Shown here: positions 8,100 through 13,652 of the stretch, piece after piece | How the letters are laid out: each line of letters opens with the position of its first letter | Numbering within the stretch: the stretch's first letter is position 1 | Origin: Acidimicrobiaceae bacterium | GTDB lineage: Bacteria > Actinomycetota > Acidimicrobiia > Acidimicrobiales > Acidimicrobiaceae | Length of the DNA: 15,607 nt | Assembly: GCA_013044415.1 (NCBI GenBank) | Contig: JABEUO010000037.1 | Coordinates: forward strand, 1 to 15,607 | Direction: 5' to 3' | Notes under the pieces: generated by a model | Database searches by the model: none | Told to the model about the DNA's origin: nothing | The model's input: only the letters and a program-made list of their open reading frames with translations | Translations under genes and position numbers: made by a program

Positions 8100-9073
8100 A
8101 GCTGTACTCCGCTCTTGTTTGTGATGGCCAAAAATTCGTCTTCTAGGTTGGTCGTCTCGTTGAGAATCGACTCAACCGCAATACCTGCGTCAACGAGGAC
8201 CTTCGTGACCTGCGAAGTAAGTACACCTTTGGCCAGTTGAACCCTCACTTGGGTCTCTGAGACCCTAGTAACGCCGATAGCTAAGCTCGTTCTTGCGACC
8301 GTCGACTGAGCCAGGTCGCTCGAATTTACTTCAAAAAGTGCCGTACCCGTTGATATGCCGGTCAGCTCGGATAGGTTTCCTTGCTTTACAACTTGTCCAC
8401 TGTCTACAATTGCCACTGCATCGCAAGTCTTTTCTATCTCATCCAGGAGGTGCGATGAGATGACTACCGTTCGCCCTTCATCGACAAAGCTCCTTATCAG
8501 GTGCCGAAACTCAAGAATTCCAGCCGGGTCTAGGCCATTCATCGGCTCGTCAAGGATCAAAAGCTCCGGGTCCGACAGAAGGCAACGGGCAATTCCGAGG
8601 CGCTGACGCATACCGAGGGAATAACCCCTGACCCGCTCATTTGAACGATCTCCCAATCCCACTCGCTCTAGCGAACTCGAGATCCTCCCGAAAGACTCCT
8701 TATCCCTGACCGACGCAAAGACTTCGAGGTTCTCCCTTCCGGTCAGATGGGGGTGGAAGCGTGGCTCTTCGATAATTGCACCGACCCTGGAAAGTGCGGC
8801 ACTGCGATGGGCTGGGAGTCGATATCCCCTAAGCACCATTTCGCCGGAAGTTGGCTGGGTGAGTCCAAGTAGCATCCTGATAAGGGTCGTCTTTCCTGCT
8901 CCATTTGGTCCGAGATACCCAAAAGCGATGCCCCTTGGAATCGCAAGGCTAACTCTGTTAACTGCGATCCGCTCTCCAAACTTCTTGGTCAGGTTCCTGG
9001 TCGTGACGATATTACCGTCGTCGGATGAGTCCAACATCCCCGATGCGGCGTATGTCGATCCTTTTGTATCCAT
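8096..9073 (-). CDS. ABC transporter ATP-binding protein (bacitracin/BcrA-like)
   Basis: A 325-residue cytoplasmic ATPase that powers the adjacent ABC-2 permease. Visible motifs are Walker A GPNGAGKTT (55-63), signature SLGMRQ (152-157), Walker B LLILDEP (D175, catalytic E176) and H-loop His208 in SSHLLDEIE. The segment EEPRFHPHLTGRENL (102-116) is typical of BcrA/NatA-like exporters, which have Glu where most ABC ATPases have the Q-loop Gln. A C-terminal domain of about 90 residues follows. The ATG at 9073 is the first start after an in-frame stop 4 codons upstream. It has no Shine-Dalgarno sequence; a CATAGT hexamer 8 nt before it would allow a leaderless mRNA. It heads the operon with permease, kinase and regulator. 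Confidence 0.94.
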   Translation of the reverse strand: MDTKGSTYAASGMLDSSDDGNIVTTRNLTKKFGERIAVNRVSLAIPRGIAFGYLGPNGAGKTTLIRMLLGLTQPTSGEMVLRGYRLPAHRSAALSRVGAIIEEPRFHPHLTGRENLEVFASVRDKESFGRISSSLERVGLGDRSNERVRGYSLGMRQRLGIARCLLSDPELLILDEPMNGLDPAGILEFRHLIRSFVDEGRTVVISSHLLDEIEKTCDAVAIVDSGQVVKQGNLSELTGISTGTALFEVNSSDLAQSTVARTSLAIGVTRVSETQVRVQLAKGVLTSQVTKVLVDAGIAVESILNETTNLEDEFLAITNKSGVQL

Positions 9074-9108
9074 GGACCCAAACTATGACGAATCGCTTCT
9101 GGCACTTG

Positions 9109-9253
9109 TCCGCTAGAAGTGGTCAACTCGTCATCCAAAAGTATTAACTGCACAGATCTACTGGTTGACACACCTTCTTTTCGCCCCACGACCGCCCAGA
9201 GTACCTACGGCTATATCTCCTGGAAAATATCGGCTGGAACCACTTCTAGCGGA
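9109..9253 (-). repeat. 145-bp element closed by a perfect 15-bp inverted repeat
   Basis: TCCGCTAGAAGTGGT at 9109-9123 is exactly complementary to ACCACTTCTAGCGGA at 9239-9253, enclosing 115 bp. The element lies in the gap before the ABC operon and ends 35 nt before its ATG. If transcription begins upstream of 9253, the arms would form a long closing helix in the leader RNA. The alternative is a small mobile element with terminal repeats, but I see no target duplication and no coding sequence. Apart from this element and the dps terminator, 9074-9403 contains nothing I can name. Confidence 0.6.
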
Positions 9254-9316
9254 GACTCAAATTGAGCTTTGCGTGCCGAGAGGTCCAACAATTCATGAGC
9301 ATTCTGGCTAGTGGCC

Positions 9317-9372
9317 AACGAAAAACAGCTCAAAGTTGACCCTAGCAAGGCCAACCTCGAGCTGTTTTCGTT
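9317..9372 (-). terminator. Rho-independent terminator of dps, possibly bidirectional
   Basis: Read on the minus strand, AACGAAAACAGCTC (9372-9359) pairs with GAGCTGTTTTTCGTT (9331-9317), with one extra T in the second arm. A GGTTG/CAACT pairing continues the stem inwards. The A-run in one arm and T-run in the other put U-tracts on both strands. It lies 31 nt beyond the dps stop codon, which fits termination of dps ahead of the ABC operon. Confidence 0.7.
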
Positions 9373-9403
9373 CGCACCTTTAAGAAGCTAAACACCGCGC
9401 CGA

Positions 9404-9874
9404 CTAGGCCAAGAGACTCCTAAGCATCCAGGCTGTCTTCTCGTGAGTTCGCATACGGGTAGTCAATAGATCAGCACTCGGAGCATCCCCGGCCGCCTCA
9501 ACGATTCCCATCGCAGCCCTCGCCGTCCTTGCCACCGCTTCGTGTCCGCTGACCAAATTGTGAATCATCGTGGTCGCGTCGGGGTACTCCCCGTCCTCCT
9601 TGATCGAGGAAAGCTTCGCAAATTCCGAATAGGAGGCTGGGGCCCTATGGCCCAGGGACCTAATCCGCTCGGCGATCTCGTCGACCGCCAGCGCAAGTTC
9701 GTTGTACTGCGTTTCGAACATCAAATGCAAGGTGGAAAACATCGGTCCGACGACATTCCAGTGATAGTTATGTGTCTTGAGGTAGAGGGTGTAGCTATCA
9801 GCTAACACCTTTGAAAGCTCCTCTGAGATGCTTTTCCTATCCTTCTCATCAATACCGATCTCGATATATGCCAC
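9404..9874 (-). CDS. dps: Dps-family ferritin-like DNA-binding protein
   Basis: A 156-residue four-helix protein that forms 12-subunit cages, oxidises Fe(II) using hydrogen peroxide, stores iron and protects DNA. The intersubunit ferroxidase set has the family spacing: His38 and His50 (in THNYHWN and TLHLMFE), Glu54, Asp65 and Glu69 (in VDEIAERIRSLGHRAP). The start is GTG at 9874-9872: AAGGAG precedes it by 5 nt, the product has the usual Dps length, and the upstream in-frame ATG at 9922 lies on the probable -10 element and so outside the transcript. It is divergent from a furA-like gene whose product probably represses it through the palindrome at 9906-9915. Followed by its own terminator. 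Confidence 0.95.
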   Translation of the reverse strand: MAYIEIGIDEKDRKSISEELSKVLADSYTLYLKTHNYHWNVVGPMFSTLHLMFETQYNELALAVDEIAERIRSLGHRAPASYSEFAKLSSIKEDGEYPDATTMIHNLVSGHEAVARTARAAMGIVEAAGDAPSADLLTTRMRTHEKTAWMLRSLLA

Positions 9875-9902
9875 CTGGACTCCTTTATCGTTTTCTAGAA
9901 TT

Positions 9903-9919
9903 ACTCTAAATTTAGTATA
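9903..9919 (-). promoter_or_regulatory. dps promoter -10 with overlapping palindromic operator
   Basis: On the minus strand TATACT (9919-9914) is a good -10 element. It gives a start near 9907 and a leader of about 33 nt before the GTG at 9874. The perfect 10-bp palindrome CTAAATTTAG (9906-9915) lies on the -10/start region, where a Fur/PerR-type repressor would block transcription. No good -35 is seen. FurA binding is inferred. Confidence 0.5.
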
Positions 9920-9939
9920 CATCTATTTTTAGATCTACT

Positions 9940-9963
9940 CTACCCATCTGGTATACTGGGTAG
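9940..9963 (+). promoter_or_regulatory. furA promoter -10 inside an inverted repeat (candidate autoregulatory site)
   Basis: TATACT at 9952-9957 is the likely -10 element. Transcription would start near 9964, only about 14 nt before the TTG start codon. CTACCCA (9940-9946) and TGGGTAG (9957-9963) form a perfect 7-bp inverted repeat with a 10-bp spacer that spans the -10. A dimeric repressor bound there would shut the gene off, as expected for an autoregulated Fur homologue. The binder is inferred. Confidence 0.5.
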
Positions 9964-9978
9964 CAACAAGGAGAAAAA

Positions 9979-10443
9979 TTGGAAAAGTCCAAGCCGCAAT
10001 ATGCATCCCAGATCAAATCGGCCGGAATCCGATCGACGATTATCCGCACTGCGGTGATGGCCGCCTTGGAGGACCACCCCCATTCGGATACCGAGACGGT
10101 AATGCAGGGTGTCAGGGAACACCTCGGTTCCGCTTCCCCTCAAGCCATTTACAATGCGCTCGCTTCGCTGGCGTCGAAAGGACTTATACGTAGGATCGAA
10201 CCAGCCGGGAAGAACGCCCTCTATGAGCTTCGAGTCGGCGACAACCATCACCACATCGTATGTCGTAGCTGTGGCCTGGTGAGGGACATCCCATGCATCG
10301 TCGGGAGGGCCCCGTGTCTAAGCCCCAGTGAAACCGCCGGATATATCCTCGACGAGGCCGAGATCACTTTTTGGGGGACGTGTCAGGACTGTGCGGACAA
10401 AGCCAAGAATTCTGTCGATGACTTTTCTGCAGCAAGTTCCTAA
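9979..10443 (+). CDS. furA: Fur-family repressor, actinobacterial FurA/PerR-like
   Basis: A 154-residue metal-dependent repressor. Residues 1-85 form the winged-helix DNA-binding domain (RSTIIRTAVMAALEDHPHSDTE, recognition helix SPQAIYNALASLASKGLIRR). The dimerisation and metal domain has HHHIVCRSCG (His90-92, Cys95, Cys98), APCLSP (Cys113), DEAEITFWGTC and the second CxxC (Cys135-Cys138), the structural zinc site. The block GRAPCLSP...DEAEITFWG resembles mycobacterial FurA, a peroxide-responsive regulator usually next to katG. No katG is here; dps takes the divergent position. Translation starts at TTG (9979) with AAGGAG 5 nt upstream. Sensing of peroxide or iron rather than zinc is inferred from family likeness. 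Confidence 0.92.
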   Translation: MEKSKPQYASQIKSAGIRSTIIRTAVMAALEDHPHSDTETVMQGVREHLGSASPQAIYNALASLASKGLIRRIEPAGKNALYELRVGDNHHHIVCRSCGLVRDIPCIVGRAPCLSPSETAGYILDEAEITFWGTCQDCADKAKNSVDDFSAASS

Positions 10444-10471
10444 TCGTCAAGTTCCTAGTCGTCAAGTTCCT
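10433..10471 (+). repeat. 15-bp tandem repeat over the furA stop codon
   Basis: CAAGTTCCTAATCGT (10433-10447) is followed by CAAGTTCCTAGTCGT (10448-10462) and a partial third unit, CAAGTTCCT (10463-10471). The furA stop TAA (10441-10443) lies in the first unit. The 15-bp unit is a multiple of three, and the stop in the first unit sets the protein end whatever the copy number. Confidence 0.85.
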
Positions 10472-10474
10472 GAA

Positions 10475-10488
10475 TGGCTGGCCAGCCA
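10475..10488. repeat. Perfect 14-bp palindrome TGGCTGGCCAGCCA
   Basis: All seven base pairs are symmetric, with no spacer. It lies 31 bp after the furA stop and directly after the tandem repeat. Without a loop it is more likely a protein-binding site than a terminator. Role unknown. Confidence 0.4.
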
Positions 10489-10533
10489 AAGTCCCACTAC
10501 TAGCGAAGCCCTTGATACAGGAAGACAGACCTA

Positions 10534-10555
10534 AGACCATAGACAGACCATAGAC
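10534..10555. repeat. 11-bp tandem duplication upstream of the binding-protein gene
   Basis: AGACCATAGAC occurs twice in direct succession (10534-10544 and 10545-10555), flanked by the related fragments AGACAGACC (10523-10531) and AGAG. With the repeat at 10433-10471 this makes the 240-bp gap after furA unusually repetitive. No gene is seen in 10444-10683. Confidence 0.75.
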
Positions 10556-10626
10556 AGAGTTACAAAATATTTCTCATAGCCTTACGAGGGCCTCCTGAGA
10601 GCTATCTAACAATTTGCAATGAGTCA

Positions 10627-10636
10627 ACTCTAAATT
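10627..10636 (+). promoter_or_regulatory. ACTCTAAATT element shared with the dps operator
   Basis: This 10-mer is identical to 9903-9912 in the dps promoter, where it forms most of the palindromic site. It lies 48 bp before the GTG of the binding-protein gene, just downstream of GAGT-CA-ACTC (10621-10630). It may mark a common regulator such as FurA. A chance match of a 10-mer in A+T-rich promoter DNA cannot be excluded. Confidence 0.3.
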
Positions 10637-10683
10637 CACCGATTGGGCACCTGGCGTTTCATTCGCACGACAAGTATTGTGCC

Positions 10684-11799
10684 GTGACTGAAAATAACCA
10701 AACTGAAATAATCGGATCTCGTCGAGTAAAGCCCGGCGGCCCGATCACAACTCGCTCCAAATCCCTCTTTGTTGGTGCTACCTTGCTGGCAGCGGGCGGG
10801 ATGTTAGCGGCTTGTGGATCTAGTACCACATCGAGTTCTCCAGCGTCAGCTTCTGCCCCACTGCCGACATTAGTGGTCTATTCGGCCCAAGGATATGATT
10901 CAGCAACCGTCACCGCATTCCATAAGGCGACGGGAATTCCAGGGTCGCTCGACGATGATTCGACGGGCCCACTACTTACAAAGATACAGGCCGAGGCCTC
11001 GAATCCAAAGTGGGGCCTACTTTGGGTAGACGGCGACGAGGCTTTTGCGTCCATGGACAGACAAGGAATGCTGCTGAAGGGCTGGGAACCTAATGTCCAC
11101 TTCAACTCGCTAGGCAAGGCGCTCATACCTGCCGACAAAAGCTACATCCCCACCGGCCTCACCATGGCGGGGACCCTTGTCTACAACTCGTCAGTAGTCC
11201 AAAATCCTCCGAAGACTTGGTCCGACCTCCTCTCCTCAAACTGGAAAGGTCAGATCGGCATGAATGACCCCGCCGTGTCGGGTCCCACCTTCCCATTCGT
11301 GGCGGGAATGATGAACTATCTGGGAGGGATCACCCAGGGAGAGGCCTACTATCAGGAACTCAAGGCCAACGGCCTTCAAGTCTTCCAGACCAACGGAGAC
11401 ACCCTTCACGCACTTGAAACGGGCCAGATCAAACTTGCGCTCATCCAGAGTTCGGCGGGTATCGGAGCCGGCATCAAGGTGTCAGGCATAAAGACGGTCT
11501 TCCTCGCACCTTCCACCCCGATACCAGGTGTAATAGGAATTGACAACAAGATGCCAACGGCGGTGATAGCCGAAGCCAAGAAATTCGTCCAGTTCGTACT
11601 GTCGCCAGCTGGCCAGAAAGCGATGCAATCTGGGGATCCAACCGGAGATTCGCTATATTGGCCCGTCCTCAGTGGAATAAATCCACTCCCCGCAGTTCCA
11701 TCCATCTCTTCGATAAAGACTCAGGTCGTCAACCCATACAAGTGGGGGCCACAGGAAGGAACCATAAATACCTGGTTCACCAACAATATCGTTGGATAG
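10684..11799 (+). CDS. ABC importer substrate-binding lipoprotein (FbpA/ThiB/PhnS-like)
   Basis: A 371-residue extracytoplasmic binding protein. The signal peptide RSKSLFVGATLLAAGGMLAAC ends in lipobox LAAC (lipidated Cys44), followed by a Ser/Ala-rich tether. The mature part has the type 2 periplasmic-binding fold: LVVYSAQGYDSATVTAFHKATG at its start, a central TWSDLLSSNWKGQIGMNDP, and a C-terminal AKKFVQFVLSPAGQKAM helix, as in iron(III), thiamine and aminoethylphosphonate binders. In iron-binding FbpA the strand after the 'GEV' region ends in a Tyr-Tyr ligand pair; here the matching place reads IQSSAG (Ser256-Ser257), so canonical ferric binding is doubtful. The GTG start has no Shine-Dalgarno sequence, and no other plausible start codon precedes the signal peptide. 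The permease gene follows after 4 nt. The substrate is not known. Confidence 0.88.
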   Translation: MTENNQTEIIGSRRVKPGGPITTRSKSLFVGATLLAAGGMLAACGSSTTSSSPASASAPLPTLVVYSAQGYDSATVTAFHKATGIPGSLDDDSTGPLLTKIQAEASNPKWGLLWVDGDEAFASMDRQGMLLKGWEPNVHFNSLGKALIPADKSYIPTGLTMAGTLVYNSSVVQNPPKTWSDLLSSNWKGQIGMNDPAVSGPTFPFVAGMMNYLGGITQGEAYYQELKANGLQVFQTNGDTLHALETGQIKLALIQSSAGIGAGIKVSGIKTVFLAPSTPIPGVIGIDNKMPTAVIAEAKKFVQFVLSPAGQKAMQSGDPTGDSLYWPVLSGINPLPAVPSISSIKTQVVNPYKWGPQEGTINTWFTNNIVG

Positions 11800-11803
11800 C
11801 TAG

Positions 11804-13597
11804 ATGACACCGACCGCCCTCGTCGAAAATCAAAGGGCGTCTACATCGATCCCAAGGCATCGGAGAGTACTCTCTGATGTCTTGGGATCCTGGACACCCA
11901 AGGTCCCTTCGATGCTCCTCTGGTTTATCATGAGTCTTTTACTGGTAATACCGGTACTTGCCTTCTTGGGACAGGCGATCATACCGGGACTTTTCGGGAC
12001 CCCAAAGGGACTAACCGGTTTAGCATCCTTCAAGCACGCCCTGACGGGAACTACCCTTCGCGGTGTGCTCGATTCGTTGATCGTCTCGATATTCTCCGCA
12101 CTTCTCGCGGCCGCTTGCGGCATCTTCCTCGCATTATTAACCAAGAGGACAAATGTGATCGCCAAAAAATGGTGGTCGATGATGACCTGGGTCCTCCTCC
12201 TCGTGCCCACTTACCTAATAACCGAAGGCTGGCAGCGACTATTTGAACCACACGGGGTCCTCTATAACATCGGCATAAATACTTCATCCTTCTATCACGT
12301 CTTCTTCGGTCCTGTAGGGGTTATCGTCGTGCTGAGCACCGCCGGTACGCCATTTGCCTACCTGGCCATCAGTTCAGGGTTACTCGGGCTCGGCTCCGAA
12401 TTTGAAGATGCTGCACGGGTGCACGGAAGCGGGGCACTAGCAACCCTGAGGGCAGTCCTGCCGATAATTGCGCCAGCGATCATGTCGGCACTTGCAATTG
12501 TCTTCGCAGAGTCCATGAGCGATTTTGGTGTCGCATCTACCTTGGCAGCCCAGGCTAACTTCCCGGTGGCCACATACTCGCTCTTTAATGCGATCGATTC
12601 CTTCCCGTTAAATTTTGGAGTGGCTGCGGCGATAGGCTGGATACTGGTGGTGGCTGCGGGCATCCCGATTCTGGTCCAGTCAAAAGCACTTAGGGGACGA
12701 AGTTACGAAGTGCTTTCGGGCAGAACGAGGAACCCTAGGCTCAGCGTCCTCTCGAATAGAGGACAGCTATTAGCGGTTGCATCCCTGGCGTTGTTCTTCA
12801 CTGTTGCACTTGGAGTTCCGGCGATCGGGGTAATTAGTGCTTCGTTGCTTTCCAACTTTGGATCGAACTTCAGCGTTCACAGCTTGACCCTCGCTAACTA
12901 CCGAGACGTGCTCCACTCGCGACAGCTCTTTGCTCCGCTATCACTTTCCACCGCGCTATCCTTTCTGACCGCCACCTTGACCGTGGCCCTCGGCATTGCA
13001 GTGGCGCGGGCGATGACCAACCCACGGGCAAAGGCGGCAGCGAAGCTGATAGACCTGATCATGTTGGGATCCGTTGCACTTCCTGGAATTGTGCTGGCTG
13101 CTGGATACATCTTCTTCTACAACTTGCCAGCAATGTCTTCATTTGGAATCAATATCTACGGAACGACCAAGTTACTTGCACTCGGTTACTTAGCGGGGGC
13201 CCTTCCCTCGACGGCAAGACTTCTAGTCGGGCCGGTCTCACAAGTCCAGTCAAACCTCAAAGACGCAGCTAGGGTGCACGGCGCCAGTGGGCGAGTCAGT
13301 TGGCTAAAGACTCAGCTTCCCCTGCTCGCTCGTCCCGTGTTATGGGCTTGGTTGCTGACCTTTGCCAAAACCCTCCTCGAGCTACCCCTTTCCCAACTGC
13401 TATACGCCCCCAATTTCCCACCGATCTCGGTATCGATCAACAAGCTCACGGCGGGCTACGACTTTGGTGGAGGTACCGCTATGTCGGTCATCTCGCTGGC
13501 CCTCGCATTGGGAGTATTTCTCGTTGCTGCCGGGCTCTTTCGACTGCTAGCTCCATCGGGTTGGCAAAAGGTCGGAGAGGGTTTGACCGCCAAATAA
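11804..13597 (+). CDS. Fused two-domain ABC importer permease (FbpB/ThiP type)
   Basis: A 597-residue inner-membrane protein made of two BPD_transp_1 units, each with about six TM segments (about residues 38-290 and 320-590). Each half carries an EAA-type ATPase-coupling loop: EFEDAARVHGSGALATLRAVLP (from E199) and LKDAARVHGASGRVSWLKTQLP (D487). One chain thus does the work of a permease dimer, as in FbpB, ThiP and the phosphonate PhnV-like permeases. It begins 4 nt after the binding-protein stop, without a strong ribosome-binding site, so translation is probably coupled. An ATPase gene normally completes this operon, but a SulP gene comes next. The ATPase must be encoded elsewhere or shared. 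Confidence 0.92.
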   Translation: MTPTALVENQRASTSIPRHRRVLSDVLGSWTPKVPSMLLWFIMSLLLVIPVLAFLGQAIIPGLFGTPKGLTGLASFKHALTGTTLRGVLDSLIVSIFSALLAAACGIFLALLTKRTNVIAKKWWSMMTWVLLLVPTYLITEGWQRLFEPHGVLYNIGINTSSFYHVFFGPVGVIVVLSTAGTPFAYLAISSGLLGLGSEFEDAARVHGSGALATLRAVLPIIAPAIMSALAIVFAESMSDFGVASTLAAQANFPVATYSLFNAIDSFPLNFGVAAAIGWILVVAAGIPILVQSKALRGRSYEVLSGRTRNPRLSVLSNRGQLLAVASLALFFTVALGVPAIGVISASLLSNFGSNFSVHSLTLANYRDVLHSRQLFAPLSLSTALSFLTATLTVALGIAVARAMTNPRAKAAAKLIDLIMLGSVALPGIVLAAGYIFFYNLPAMSSFGINIYGTTKLLALGYLAGALPSTARLLVGPVSQVQSNLKDAARVHGASGRVSWLKTQLPLLARPVLWAWLLTFAKTLLELPLSQLLYAPNFPPISVSINKLTAGYDFGGGTAMSVISLALALGVFLVAAGLFRLLAPSGWQKVGEGLTAK

Positions 13598-13652
13598 AGA
13601 CCTCACAACCTTTGCCCAAGACACCCGCTGACGCAAATCTGCCCCTTCCACC

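Noticed and set aside
8989..9189. 66-codon minus-strand ORF overlapping the 5' end of the ATPase gene
   Set aside because: Out of frame with the ATPase, crosses the inverted-repeat arm, and has no recognisable domain.
9109..9253. Insertion sequence
   Set aside because: The terminal repeats are perfect, but there is no transposase frame in 115 bp and no flanking target duplication.
10433..10555. CRISPR array
   Set aside because: The direct repeats are 11-15 bp and contiguous, without spacers, so they are simple tandem duplications.
10684..11799. Assignment as a ferric-iron binding protein (fbpA)
   Set aside because: The fold and the neighbouring furA suggest it, but the Tyr-Tyr ligand pair is absent; a general family call is safer.
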